Assembly (NCBI RefSeq): GCF_029094505.1
Contig: NZ_CP119108.1
Coordinates: 186,001 to 250,000 of the forward strand
Reading direction: 5' to 3'
Length of the DNA stretch: 64,000 nt
From: Microbacterium horticulturae
GTDB lineage: Bacteria > Actinomycetota > Actinomycetes > Actinomycetales > Microbacteriaceae
In this document: positions 38,032 to 47,196 of the stretch, piece by piece
Position numbering within the stretch: position 1 is the stretch's first letter
How the letters are laid out: each line of letters begins with the position of its first letter
Program-made: the position numbers and the translations under genes
Notes under the pieces: generated by a model
Told to the model about the DNA's origin: nothing
Databases searched by the model: none
Seen by the model: only the letters and a program-made list of their open reading frames with translations

Positions 38032-38957
38032 TGGACCACGGCCGCGAGCTCGTGGAGACGGAGCAGTCCGTCTTTCGGGCGGCACTCATCGACGCTGGAC
38101 TGCTCGTCGATGCGGGAGTGGACGGGCTGTATCAGCGATCGGGAGCATTTGAGCGTGTGGTGCGAGGTATCGAGGCTCACGCCTCACGCGCCGCAGCCGG
38201 GGAAGGTGGTGCACAATACTACTTCCCGCCCCTGCTGCCCCGCGCGGACTTCGAGCACACCGGATATCTGCGATCGTTCCCGAACTTGCTCGGAGCCATC
38301 GAGGTGTTTAAGGGCGGTGACGCCGAACACGCGGAACTGCTCAAAGCCGTAGACGGGGGCGAAGACTGGACTGCCCGGTTGACGCCGTCAGACATCACTT
38401 TGAGTTCCGCAGCCTGCCATGCGCTCTATCCGCATGTTCCTCTACGGATACCGGGCTCCGGGCTGAGATACGAAGTGCAGGGATACTGTTTCCGACACGA
38501 GCCGAGCCTTGACCCCGCGCGGATGCAGAGTTTTCGGATGCACGAGTTCGTGTACATCGGTGAGGCGAGCGCGGCGTTGGAACACCGCGACCGTTGGCTA
38601 CAACGCGGTCTGACAGCGCTCTCTGACCTTGGGCTGGACGTAACCTCCGAGGAGGCCAACGATCCATTCTTCGGGAGAGCCGGGCGCATGCTCGCCGCGA
38701 ACCAACGCGCGACGGCACTGAAGTTTGAAATCACGTGCCCGGTCAGTTCGCAGGATCAGCGCACGGCGATTGCATCGGCCAACTACCACGAAGCGCACTT
38801 TGGAGAGGAATTCGGCCTGACGACCGAAACAGGCGGCACCGCACACTCGGCGTGCTTCGGATTTGGTCTTGAGCGCATCGCCCTCGCGCTGTTTAGCCGG
38901 CACGGCGTTGCTTCGGAGAGCTGGCCAGAGTCTGTTCGGGCCGCGCTCTGGCCATGA
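38028..38957 (+). CDS. amino acid:[carrier protein] ligase (seryl-tRNA-synthetase-like)
   Basis: A 309-residue class II aminoacyl-tRNA-synthetase-like enzyme without the tRNA-binding arm. Enzymes of this family activate small amino acids (glycine or alanine) with ATP and load them on the phosphopantetheine of a separate carrier protein. QYYFPPLLPRADFEHTGYLRS at the N-terminal part, LSSAACHALYPHV (zinc-ligand Cys), the motif-2 segment YCFRHEPSLDPARMQSFRMHEF and the motif-3 segment TAHSACFGFGLERIALALF are clear. ATG 38028/38031 overlaps the previous stop (ATGATG). Last gene of the rightward operon. Which amino acid is used cannot be read from sequence alone. Confidence 0.92.
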   Translation: MMDHGRELVETEQSVFRAALIDAGLLVDAGVDGLYQRSGAFERVVRGIEAHASRAAAGEGGAQYYFPPLLPRADFEHTGYLRSFPNLLGAIEVFKGGDAEHAELLKAVDGGEDWTARLTPSDITLSSAACHALYPHVPLRIPGSGLRYEVQGYCFRHEPSLDPARMQSFRMHEFVYIGEASAALEHRDRWLQRGLTALSDLGLDVTSEEANDPFFGRAGRMLAANQRATALKFEITCPVSSQDQRTAIASANYHEAHFGEEFGLTTETGGTAHSACFGFGLERIALALFSRHGVASESWPESVRAALWP

Positions 38958-39340
38958 GTGCGTAGACTCTCCTATGGAAACACGCGTTCATGGGCGTGAG
39001 TTGCGGACCGGCCGGTGTCGATCATCAGGACTCCCTCGCAGCGGCCCGGAACAGCCCGGTCGACTGCTTTCACGGGGCCTCTCACACGACGTCGTCGGTG
39101 GCGCTGGTGGCGCTTCCTTCTGGTTGGTTCGGTGCCCGAGCATGAGCGACACGGCCCGGTCCCGCCGAACAGTCCAATCCTCTTTCTCCCGTGTGAAGCC
39201 AGCACCTCCACAAGAAGACGTCGCGCCAAAGTCAGGACAGTGCATCGTGTGCGTGATGGTAACCTTTTCACGGCCCCTGTGCGCGGTCGATGCTGTCGTG
39301 CTGGCCACACCTGAAACCGTTGGGGAACGGAACTACAACT
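38958..39340. other. 383-bp gap with no convincing gene
   Basis: Between the carrier-protein operon and the polysaccharide export genes. A TAGACT hexamer (38963-38968) lies 5 nt before an ATG at 38974, whose frame stays open to 39351, but its codon third positions are only moderately GC-rich and the product resembles nothing known. It may hold the promoter of the Wzt/Wzm operon. Confidence 0.5.
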
Positions 39341-40552
39341 ATGTCCGATAATGCGATAAGCGTTCGGCATCTTTCAAAGACCTACCGCATCGCACGCAGT
39401 AGTGAACGACACAACCGCATCACCGACGCCGTACTGAACCGGTTGCGTCATCCGATGCGCCGCACGCGCTACGACGAGTTCCCGGCAGTGGATGACATGT
39501 CCTTTGATATTCCATGGGGTGAGGCCGTTGGAATCATCGGCCGCAACGGTGCCGGCAAGAGTACCCTCCTGAAGCTCCTGACCCGAATTACCGCACCGAC
39601 GGCAGGCGTCATTGACCTCGGCGGCCGAGTCGGCAGTCTGCTTGAGATTGGCACAGGCTTCCACCCAGAGCTCACGGGCCGTGAGAACATATTTCTCAAT
39701 GGCTCGCTTCTCGGAATGACGCGCCGCGAGATCGCGCGTCGATTCGACGAGATCGTCGAGTTTTCCGGTGTCGGCAAGTTTCTCGACACGCAAGTTAAGA
39801 GATACTCGTCGGGAATGTATGTGAGGCTCGCATTCGCGGTTGCGGCGCACCTCGAAACCGAGATCCTCGCAATTGATGAGGTGCTTGCCGTCGGGGATGC
39901 CGAGTTTCAGGCTAAGTCTCTTGCCAAGATGCGTGATGTTGCGCATAGCGGTCGTACAGTCTTGTATGTGAGTCACCAACCTCAGACGGTGACGTCGTTG
40001 TGCAGCTCGGCACTCTTCCTTGAGAGGGGCTCGCTGTCATACGTCGGCGGTGTCGACGCTGCGCTTGCTCGGTACCGAGACACCTTCGAACGCTTCCAGG
40101 TTGAACAAAGCGACGCTGCTCGACGGCCGGGCAGCGGCCAACTACGGTTCACCCGGGTGACGATGACAGAAGAGGTCGTGGAACCGACAGACGATAAGAC
40201 CATCGAATTCGAGATCGGAGCCAACTCCGAGCTCGCGGGCAAGTACTTCGTCTCTTGCCACATCAACGATGTGAATGGCAATGTTGTTGTCCAATGCGAT
40301 TCCCGCCTCTCGGGTGCGTGGTTCGAGCCGGGTGTCCCTCAACATGGGAGACTGCTTATCAGGGCGCTCTGGCTCAAGCCCGGCCGTTACTCGATTGACA
40401 TGTTCATATGCCAAGCGGGAATTCTTGACCGTTGGGAGGCGGCCGACACTATCGACGTTCTGCCATCTTCGCCCTATCCTGAAATCGCCGCCGATGATGC
40501 TATTGCGGCCGGCATGGTCCTGGCCGACTTCAACTATGAGGTGCAGGGTTGA
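39341..40552 (+). CDS. wzt: polysaccharide ABC transporter ATPase
   Basis: A 403-residue Wzt-type ATPase that powers export of a lipid-linked polysaccharide with the next gene product. Walker A GRNGAGKST is at residues 67-75; VGSLLEIGTGFHPELTGREN is the region typical of polysaccharide/teichoic acid exporters; the signature is KRYSSGMYVRLAFA, followed by LAIDEVLAVGDAEF and a switch His in YVSHQ. Residues about 260-400 form an extra beta-rich Wzt C-terminal domain, which in studied homologues binds the terminal cap of the glycan. ATG 39341 was chosen by family alignment; upstream frame is not conserved. The stop overlaps wzm. Confidence 0.93.
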   Translation: MSDNAISVRHLSKTYRIARSSERHNRITDAVLNRLRHPMRRTRYDEFPAVDDMSFDIPWGEAVGIIGRNGAGKSTLLKLLTRITAPTAGVIDLGGRVGSLLEIGTGFHPELTGRENIFLNGSLLGMTRREIARRFDEIVEFSGVGKFLDTQVKRYSSGMYVRLAFAVAAHLETEILAIDEVLAVGDAEFQAKSLAKMRDVAHSGRTVLYVSHQPQTVTSLCSSALFLERGSLSYVGGVDAALARYRDTFERFQVEQSDAARRPGSGQLRFTRVTMTEEVVEPTDDKTIEFEIGANSELAGKYFVSCHINDVNGNVVVQCDSRLSGAWFEPGVPQHGRLLIRALWLKPGRYSIDMFICQAGILDRWEAADTIDVLPSSPYPEIAADDAIAAGMVLADFNYEVQG

Positions 40553-41367
40553 GCCGTACAGTTATTCGGCCGCCGCGTCGATTCAATCTACCGTCATGGC
40601 GGGAGCTCTGGCAGGCCCGGGAGGTTCTCCTCCGTTTCGGCATACGTGACATCGTCTTGCGGTACAGGCAAACCGCGGTCGGTGTCGCGTGGGTCGTCCT
40701 TCAGCCGCTCGCGGCAGCCGGAATATTCTCCGTGGTGTTCGGCCAGGTGGCGGGGCTTCCGTCCGGGGGCATACCGTACTTTGTCTTCAGCTTCGCGGGC
40801 ATGATGGCGTGGAACGTATTTAACGGTGTCATTTCCCGCTCATCGACATCGCTTGTATCGAACCAGGCCCTGGTGTCAAAAGTATTTTTTCCGCGCCTAC
40901 TGGTGCCTCTCTCGAGCGCGATATCAGTGGTTCTGGACTTCGCTGTTGCCTTCGCGTTATTTCTGGTTCTGCTTGTCGTCTTCGGCGTCCAGCCTCATTG
41001 GTCGATATTTTTTACGCCCATCTGGCTTATACTCACGCTACTCCTCGCCTCTGGAGTAGGAGTTGCAGCCTCGGCCGTCACAGTTAAATATCGAGACGTG
41101 TCTTACATACTCCCGTGGGTCCTTCAAATACTGCTATACGCGACTCCAATTGCGTATACGCTCGACACGGTCCCCCACCGCCTCCTCTGGGCCTTCGAGA
41201 TCAATCCGCTGACATGGTTGATGCAAACTGTGAGATGGTCGGCTCTTGGCCAACCGGTGCCTCCAGTGTGGCAGCTCGTGGCCTTGCCAATCGTTTCAAT
41301 CGCAGTTTTCTTTGGAGGAGTACTGATCTTCCAGCGGCAAGAGCGCGCCTTCGCGGACTTTATTTGA
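40549..41367 (+). CDS. wzm: polysaccharide ABC transporter permease
   Basis: A 272-residue ABC-2 type permease with six transmembrane segments and an amphipathic N-terminus (WRELWQAREVLLRFGIRDIVLRYRQT), partner of the Wzt ATPase. The YRQTAVGVAWVVLQPLA and KVFFPRLLVPLSS motifs are family-typical. The probable start is TTG 40549, overlapping the wzt stop (TTGA), which makes translation coupled. The gene is clearly more AT-rich than the first half of the window, for example around 40860-41120, suggesting recent acquisition of this part of the locus. Confidence 0.92.
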   Translation: MSRTVIRPPRRFNLPSWRELWQAREVLLRFGIRDIVLRYRQTAVGVAWVVLQPLAAAGIFSVVFGQVAGLPSGGIPYFVFSFAGMMAWNVFNGVISRSSTSLVSNQALVSKVFFPRLLVPLSSAISVVLDFAVAFALFLVLLVVFGVQPHWSIFFTPIWLILTLLLASGVGVAASAVTVKYRDVSYILPWVLQILLYATPIAYTLDTVPHRLLWAFEINPLTWLMQTVRWSALGQPVPPVWQLVALPIVSIAVFFGGVLIFQRQERAFADFI

Positions 41368-41369
41368 CA

Positions 41370-42527
41370 ATGTCGCGAGATAAGAAACCAAACATTCTCT
41401 GGGTGAGTTATGAATCGCCCGATCAAGATGGTCAAGGGGGCCAGCGGCGCCAGTTCCATCAAATACGGGCGCTGGTATCGCGCGGCCATGCCAGCGTTAC
41501 CGTCCTTGTTCCGCGATCTAAACAGTCGGACACGTCAATTCGCGAATTGGTCAGGACGTGGCGTCCGCGCCTGATGGTGAAAGGAATCCATCTTCAACCG
41601 ATGGTGTGGCTGATGCATCGTTTTATCGGTGCAAGACGTTGGGACGCAATCATTGTGGCCCACCATACTTCATGGGCGTTGCTGCCAAAGAACCTGCAAA
41701 CTCCGACGTTGCTCGACTTTCACAATGTCTTGAGCCGGTGGTATAGAGATGCCGGCGAGTATAGGCAGTCCGCTGAGGAATTCGAAGCGGAGCGTAAAGG
41801 AATAGCGGCGGCTACTGTAGTGTCCGTATGCTCAAACAATGAACGACTGCACCTGCTAGAGGCTCATCCAGAAGCTAGGCAGAAGGTCTTTGTCGCTCCC
41901 CTTGGTGTCGATCCTGCGGAATGGCAGGAAGCTTGTTTCCCTCGTGATGAGGCGATTGTTGCACTATTCGGAAGCTGGTATTGGGGACCGAACGCCACAG
42001 GTTTGGAGTGGATGATAAGGAATGTGTGGCCAGCGGTTAGTGAGGCAGTTGCGGGAGCAAGACTGCTCGTCGCAGGGCCGGGCGTCAAAGATGCGGGTGC
42101 GTGGCCGACCGGCGCCCACTACGTGGGTCGTGTCGCTGATCTCGCGGGCTTCCTCTCGCGAGCAACCGTCGTCGCAGTTCCTGTCTTCGACGGTGTCGGA
42201 GCTCCACTCAAGTATGCCGAAGCATTGGCAAGCGGCGGAAGCGTCATCTCCACACCAGACGGCGCGAGCGCGTTCCCGGCTGCGCCCGCTCATGTTAGCC
42301 AGGACGCCGACGAGTGGAGCAGATGGATCATCGAACGGCTACGAGAACGTCGTACGGCGCCAGCTCCGGCGCCGCTGCGCGAATACGCTCTCGGCCGTCT
42401 AACGTGGGAGAAGGCTGTCGAGCCGGTCGTTGAATGGCTTCAATCGGTTGGCGCCAGTAAGAGTCCGCGACCACTTCGCAGGAGTCCCACAAGCCGGGGG
42501 TTAGCGACAGAGGAGCGAAAGGCGTGA
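41370..42527 (+). CDS. glycosyltransferase (GT-B, family 4-like)
   Basis: A 385-residue GT-B glycosyltransferase. PNILWVSYESPDQDGQGGQRRQFH opens the N-terminal Rossmann domain with a Gly-rich loop. LLDFHNVLSRWY and TVVSVCSNNERLHL precede a C-terminal domain with VALFGSWYWGPNATGLEWM, LLVAGPGV and GVGAPLKYAEALASGGSVI (the EX-type donor site, with the first acid replaced). ATG 41370 lies 2 bp after the wzm stop. The gene has the same AT-richer composition as wzm and overlaps the next gene by 4 bp, so it is part of the same transcript. Confidence 0.88.
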   Translation: MSRDKKPNILWVSYESPDQDGQGGQRRQFHQIRALVSRGHASVTVLVPRSKQSDTSIRELVRTWRPRLMVKGIHLQPMVWLMHRFIGARRWDAIIVAHHTSWALLPKNLQTPTLLDFHNVLSRWYRDAGEYRQSAEEFEAERKGIAAATVVSVCSNNERLHLLEAHPEARQKVFVAPLGVDPAEWQEACFPRDEAIVALFGSWYWGPNATGLEWMIRNVWPAVSEAVAGARLLVAGPGVKDAGAWPTGAHYVGRVADLAGFLSRATVVAVPVFDGVGAPLKYAEALASGGSVISTPDGASAFPAAPAHVSQDADEWSRWIIERLRERRTAPAPAPLREYALGRLTWEKAVEPVVEWLQSVGASKSPRPLRRSPTSRGLATEERKA

Positions 42528-43585
42528 ACGATCTGGTCATAGCGACCGTCGCCAGTGCGGCGCCGATGGGCGCGCAAGTTTACGAGCGAGCGATCGTCGA
42601 AGGCGCTGCGCGGGCCCTGGCTACGCGTGATGGAGGATGGGAGGTATCTCATCTTGTGGCACGCTCACTCCGGTCGCCGTTGGCCGGCACCGCGAGACTG
42701 CCCATGAGACTCTTGGAGAGGAATGGGGGCGCGCTGAGGCGTGCGGTCGGATCTCTGACCTATCCGCGTCAAAGTCTCGTACATCGCATGAGTCTGTCGC
42801 TGCCGCCGGCTCCGAATGAGGTGGTCACGCTCCACGATGTAGTCGCGTGGCGGTTTCCTGACGAAGGTGCGGTCATCCGCTCGGCAGGTGCAGAGTTGCG
42901 CGCCGCGCGAGCAGTGATCTGCGTATCTCAGGCGACTGCGGATGACGCTCAACAGTTGCTCGGCCTCACTAACACGCATGTTGTTTACCCTGGCATAAGC
43001 GAGGACTTCCGCAACGCGCGGCCGCTTGATCCCGGACGTCTTCGCGAACTCAGCATCAAGCAGCCATACATCGTTCATGCTGGCGGAGCAAGCAACCGGA
43101 AGAATCTCGGAGCGCTCGCCGACGCATGGTCCGTCGTCGCACGGGAATGCCCTGAACTGTCTCTTGTGCTCTCGGGGCCGCCCCATCCGCACCGCACGGC
43201 ACTCTTCTCAACGTTGCCTCGAACGCGCCTCATTGGCCGGACCGGGAACGCGGATGTACCCGGTCTCCTCGCCGGCGCCACGGCCCTCGTTGTCCCGTCC
43301 CTCCATGAGGGCTTCGGACTTCCCGTTCTCGAGGGTATGGCGGCGGGCGTGCCGGTGGTCGCAGCAAATTCCACATCGCTCCCGGAGGTGGCGGGCGGAG
43401 CCGCACTCCTCGTGCCGCCTACAGCCGAAGGCGTCGCCGATGGCCTGCTCGCTATATTGCGAGGGAAGGTGGACGTCGAACGTATGATCTCACACGGCCG
43501 CGCCAGATCCGCAGAATTCACATGGGAGCGCTGCTTGGACCGACACGCCGCCATCTGGCGTGCCGCAGCTGAGGACGCAGCATGA
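42524..43585 (+). CDS. glycosyltransferase family 4
   Basis: A 353-residue GT4 enzyme. EVVTLHDVVAWRFPDEG and AVICVSQATADDAQQLLG in the N-terminal domain, and YIVHAGGASNRKNLGALADA, ELSLVLSGPPHPH and HEGFGLPVLEGMAAGVPVVAAN (EX7E donor-phosphate motif) in the C-terminal domain place it with mannosyl/rhamnosyl transferases. GTG 42524 overlaps the previous stop. GC content is back to the window norm, unlike the two genes before it. Donor and acceptor sugars cannot be assigned. Confidence 0.9.
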   Translation: MNDLVIATVASAAPMGAQVYERAIVEGAARALATRDGGWEVSHLVARSLRSPLAGTARLPMRLLERNGGALRRAVGSLTYPRQSLVHRMSLSLPPAPNEVVTLHDVVAWRFPDEGAVIRSAGAELRAARAVICVSQATADDAQQLLGLTNTHVVYPGISEDFRNARPLDPGRLRELSIKQPYIVHAGGASNRKNLGALADAWSVVARECPELSLVLSGPPHPHRTALFSTLPRTRLIGRTGNADVPGLLAGATALVVPSLHEGFGLPVLEGMAAGVPVVAANSTSLPEVAGGAALLVPPTAEGVADGLLAILRGKVDVERMISHGRARSAEFTWERCLDRHAAIWRAAAEDAA

Positions 43586-43682
43586 CGATGCCGGCGGCTA
43601 GCGGTGGGACTCACCATCCCGCACTGCGCGTACGGCGAATCACGGTATGCATAATGATCCGGACGGTCTCGGAGGGCTCCTG

Positions 43683-44843
43683 ATGCAAAAGAACGGCGTC
43701 GTTTTTCTCAACAACAGCAGAGAGACTTTCACCGCGGACCGAAGCGGTGCCATCGGAACCTGTATCTGGGAGCTGGTTCGTGTGGCGTCCTCCCGCGGCT
43801 TCACACCACACGTAATCACCCGAGACGGTCCAGGTGCGGCGTACCCGTGGCAGGATGTGACGCTGTTGCACGCGCCGACACCCGGGTCGGCGTTCGGCTC
43901 CCTCGTCCGGCGTGTACGCCGCCGTCTTGATGGCTGGGCTCGGCCGGATCAGCGCGCATACGCGAAGCAGTCCCTTGCTGTCCTTCGCGATCTCGCCGCA
44001 GGTCTGGTGATCGTGAACAATGACCCGGAGATCGCCATCTTTCTGCAGCGTAAGCTACCGCAGACCCGAGTTCTTCACTGGTTTCACAATCTGGAAACGA
44101 CCGGTGATCGCTTCAAGCGTCTGATTATGCGAGAGTCAGGCCTCTCGTTGGCCGCAGTTAGTTCCTACCTGGCACGGGCAATTGAGAACGTCGACGAACT
44201 GACGCCATTCAGGGTCACAACGGTGCATAACGGGGTTGATGCACAACGCTTCAGAACAAGCAGAGAATATCGCTCCGGGAAGCTCCCCGTACTCGGTTTC
44301 TTGGGGCGGATCGCAGTGGAAAAGGGTGTCGACACGTTCCTGGAGTCGTGCCTCATACTCGCAGCCCGAAGCAATAGGTTCAGCGTTCAAGTCGTGGGCG
44401 ACACGAACTGGGGGTACTCGCAGGAGAATCCCTATAGTCGGCGCTTGAACGAGCTCGTAGCCTCTCTAACTTCTGCGGGTATACACGTTCACCGGACTGG
44501 ACACCTCTCTCGCGCCGAGGTGCCGGCCGCTCTCTCCGCCACGGACGTGCACGTCGTACCGTCTAGATGGGACGACCCTCTCCCACTGACTGTGCTCGAA
44601 GGCATGGCGGCAGGCTGTGCACTCGTGGCGACCGCGGTCGGAGGCATACCAGAGATGGTTTCGGACAGCGGGCGACTTGTGGAACGTGAGAACCCAGAGG
44701 CACTCGCCGCCGCACTCGAGCCTCTTATTCAGGATTCCACGCTTCGCGAAGAGCTTGGACAACGCGCACTCCAACGCGTCCAATCGTTCACGTGGGAAAG
44801 GACGCTGGACGGCCTCTTATCGGCGGGTGGACTCACGACATGA
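43683..44843 (+). CDS. glycosyltransferase family 4
   Basis: A 386-residue GT4 enzyme. Key segments: AIGTCIWELVRVASSRGFTPHVITRD, LHWFHNLETTGDRF, VTTVHNGVDAQRF, PVLGFLGRIAVEKGVDTFLE, HVVPSRWDDPLPLTVLEGMA (donor site). ATG 43683 has GGAGGG 6 nt upstream and is preferred over the ATG at 43647. A 97-bp gap separates it from the previous gene, and its stop overlaps the next start (ATGA). Confidence 0.9.
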   Translation: MQKNGVVFLNNSRETFTADRSGAIGTCIWELVRVASSRGFTPHVITRDGPGAAYPWQDVTLLHAPTPGSAFGSLVRRVRRRLDGWARPDQRAYAKQSLAVLRDLAAGLVIVNNDPEIAIFLQRKLPQTRVLHWFHNLETTGDRFKRLIMRESGLSLAAVSSYLARAIENVDELTPFRVTTVHNGVDAQRFRTSREYRSGKLPVLGFLGRIAVEKGVDTFLESCLILAARSNRFSVQVVGDTNWGYSQENPYSRRLNELVASLTSAGIHVHRTGHLSRAEVPAALSATDVHVVPSRWDDPLPLTVLEGMAAGCALVATAVGGIPEMVSDSGRLVERENPEALAAALEPLIQDSTLREELGQRALQRVQSFTWERTLDGLLSAGGLTT

Positions 44844-46018
44844 TGAAACCAACGCACGAGCACAAATATGCGTTCATCCTTCCGGAGGACGAGCCGTATT
44901 CGGCATCCAAAGGCGGCGCAATCGCGACATTCACTCAAGCTATTGTGAAGGAACTTGCGTCACTCGGGAGTCTCGCCCTGATCGTAACACCCAGACTGGA
45001 TGAGACGCCGTACGACGCGGGGGACCTACACGAACTCAAGTTGGTCGGTGGACCCCGCTCGCGTGTTCGGTGGTTAATGATACGCGCTCTCGGGCGCGTA
45101 TTCCCCGGTCGCTTCGGGCGACGCGAGAGGTACGTTCGTGAAGTAGTCGAGTATGCCGGAGAGTTGAGCGAGCACACGACCATTGTCGTTGCGAACGACC
45201 CAGCGCTGGCGGCGAGCATCCGTGAGGCCTGCGCGAACCCGATAGTGATATGGCTTCACAATTACCTACGGGGAGCACAAGCGGAAGAACTGGGAGCACT
45301 GCCCTCGGCGACCCGCGTCGTCACCGTCAGCGAGTCTGTGCGCACGTGGACGCAGGAGCAATGCCATGTCGCTGCCGAACTCATCACCGTGATCTATAAC
45401 GGCGTGGATCACGTGTCGTTCCGCCCGCCCCTCCAACGCCACGACAGCGAACGTCTCCGAGTGGCATTCTGCGGCCGCATCGACCCCAACAAGGGACAAC
45501 TGCTCGGGGCTCAGGCGGTTCGCGCTGCGCAAGAAGGCGGGGCAACCGGCATCGAACTCACTGTGATCGGAGGCCTCCGTGCCTTCGATTCAAGCGAAGA
45601 GGCAGCCGCAGCGTATTACGCGGAACTGTGCCGAACCGTCGAGGCATGCAACGGAACGATGCTTGGACGAATACCCGCGACGTCGATGGCCGCCGCGCTC
45701 CGCGAGTTCGACGTAGCGCTCATCCTGCCGTTGGTGCCTGAGCCCTTTGGCCTCACGGCGGTCGAGGCTCTCGCGTCAGGTTGTGCCGTCATCGCAATTC
45801 CGACCGGTGGCGTAGCCGAGGTTGTAGGGGACGCCGCGTTGGCAGTCAGGCCAGAGCTGCATTCGATCGCTGATGCGCTGACCTCGCTCGCCACCTCGCG
45901 CGGACTCCTTGCCGAATTACAGTCACGCGCGCTCGTCCAGAGCCGGATATTCAGTTGGCGGCGAGCTGCAATTGCGCTCGAGAGTCTAACGTCCGCGCCG
46001 AGTCCCGAGGCGGAGTGA
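44840..46018 (+). CDS. glycosyltransferase family 4
   Basis: A 392-residue GT4 enzyme. The N-terminal half has YAFILPEDEPYSASKGGAIATF (a Gly-Gly-Ala loop common to GT4), VIWLHNYLRGAQ and RVVTVSESVRTW; the C-terminal half has LRVAFCGRIDPNKGQLLGAQ and EPFGLTAVEALASGCAVIAI. The start overlaps the previous stop (ATGATG), and the stop almost touches the next start. It belongs to a run of consecutive glycosyltransferases (41.4-47.2 kb) that probably build the repeating unit in sequence. Confidence 0.9.
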   Translation: MMKPTHEHKYAFILPEDEPYSASKGGAIATFTQAIVKELASLGSLALIVTPRLDETPYDAGDLHELKLVGGPRSRVRWLMIRALGRVFPGRFGRRERYVREVVEYAGELSEHTTIVVANDPALAASIREACANPIVIWLHNYLRGAQAEELGALPSATRVVTVSESVRTWTQEQCHVAAELITVIYNGVDHVSFRPPLQRHDSERLRVAFCGRIDPNKGQLLGAQAVRAAQEGGATGIELTVIGGLRAFDSSEEAAAAYYAELCRTVEACNGTMLGRIPATSMAAALREFDVALILPLVPEPFGLTAVEALASGCAVIAIPTGGVAEVVGDAALAVRPELHSIADALTSLATSRGLLAELQSRALVQSRIFSWRRAAIALESLTSAPSPEAE

Positions 46019-46020
46019 TC

Positions 46021-47196
46021 GTGCGAATCGTGCTCGCAGCGAGTTCATACCACCCGCGGATCGGAGGCGTCGAGCAGCACGTGGCCTCCGTCGCGCATGC
46101 CCTGCGCCGACGTGGCCACACCGTCGCCGTCTGGGCCGTCGATCGGGGCGATGCCGAGGCGCATCGCGAAGACGGCATCGAGGTCCGCTATCTCCCAACC
46201 CCATTGCCAGCCAGATCTATGCGCTCGGCCGCCCGGTTTGCGGCGGCCGCTCCAGGCGCGCTTCGAGCATGGAATCGCGCGCTTCGCTCGGACCGACCGG
46301 ACGTTATTGATATCCAATGTTTCGGGCCGAACGGGCCTTGGTCGCTCGCTGCCGCACGGATCCACAGCATCCCGGTCATCTATAGCAACCACGGTGAAAC
46401 GTACATGGATGCCGACCACGTCTTTGCAAAATCAGCGCTGCTCAGACGCGCGCTACGGTTCGCCGTGCAACATACGAACGTCACGACGTGCTCGCCGCAC
46501 GCGGGTCGGGACCTCGCGCAGTTCGGTGCGACTGCGCAGCCCACCGTCGTCGGCAATGGCATCCTTCTCGACATTCTTCGCGAGCCAGTGGAGCACCCAC
46601 TTCCGCCGAGGTTCATCGCGGGAGTCGGCAGGCTTGTTGAGAACAAGGGTTTCGCGACGCTCATCCGAGCATTTGCGTTGGCGGTGTCCAAGAACTCGGT
46701 TGACGGCACGGAACTGGTGATCGCGGGCGAGGGACCGGAGTGGGAGAAGTTGCGTCAACTCGCGTCTGACCTGCATATCGCCGACCGTGTTCATCTCATC
46801 GGTCCTCTGCGTCAAGGGCAGGTCGCCACGCTGCTCGATCACGCCGTCGTGCAGGTAATACCCAGCCGGATCGAAGCTTTCGGCATCGTAGCGCTCGAAG
46901 GTTGGCGCTCTGCGACCCCCTTGATCGCAACTAACGGAGGCGGTATCGCGGACCTGATAGACGATGGGGTCGATGGCATCCTGTTCCCGCCTGACGACCC
47001 TGCATCGCTCACAGATGCGCTCATCAGAGTGCTCGACGATAAACCCCTGCGTGTGCGCCTGGCCGAGCGCGGTCATCAGAGAGTCAGTAGCGAGAGCTTC
47101 ACTTGGAACCACATCGCCGAAGCCTACGAAGAGGTCTTCATCCACGCACTCCGCTCGTCGAATCCACGAGGCCGCCGCCTTCGGCGGAATTGGTGA
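46021..47196 (+). CDS. glycosyltransferase family 4
   Basis: A 391-residue GT4 enzyme. RIVLAASSYHPRIGGVEQHVAS opens the acceptor domain; VIYSNHGETYM and NVTTCSPHAGRDL follow. The donor domain shows FIAGVGRLVENKGFATLI, LVIAGEGPEWEKL and PSRIEAFGIVALEGWRSATP. GTG 46021 has GGAG 6 nt upstream; GTG 46015 is possible. The 3' end overlaps the convergent hydrolase gene by 59 bp, and the last residues (RGRRLRRNW) are basic and may be read-through of the neighbouring 3' region. Confidence 0.9.
   Translation: MRIVLAASSYHPRIGGVEQHVASVAHALRRRGHTVAVWAVDRGDAEAHREDGIEVRYLPTPLPARSMRSAARFAAAAPGALRAWNRALRSDRPDVIDIQCFGPNGPWSLAAARIHSIPVIYSNHGETYMDADHVFAKSALLRRALRFAVQHTNVTTCSPHAGRDLAQFGATAQPTVVGNGILLDILREPVEHPLPPRFIAGVGRLVENKGFATLIRAFALAVSKNSVDGTELVIAGEGPEWEKLRQLASDLHIADRVHLIGPLRQGQVATLLDHAVVQVIPSRIEAFGIVALEGWRSATPLIATNGGGIADLIDDGVDGILFPPDDPASLTDALIRVLDDKPLRVRLAERGHQRVSSESFTWNHIAEAYEEVFIHALRSSNPRGRRLRRNW

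Noticed and set aside
38974..39351. 125-codon frame after the carrier-protein ligase, with a TAGACT hexamer 5 nt upstream
   Set aside because: Third codon positions are less GC-rich than in real genes here, the product has no recognisable pattern, and it overlaps the wzt start.
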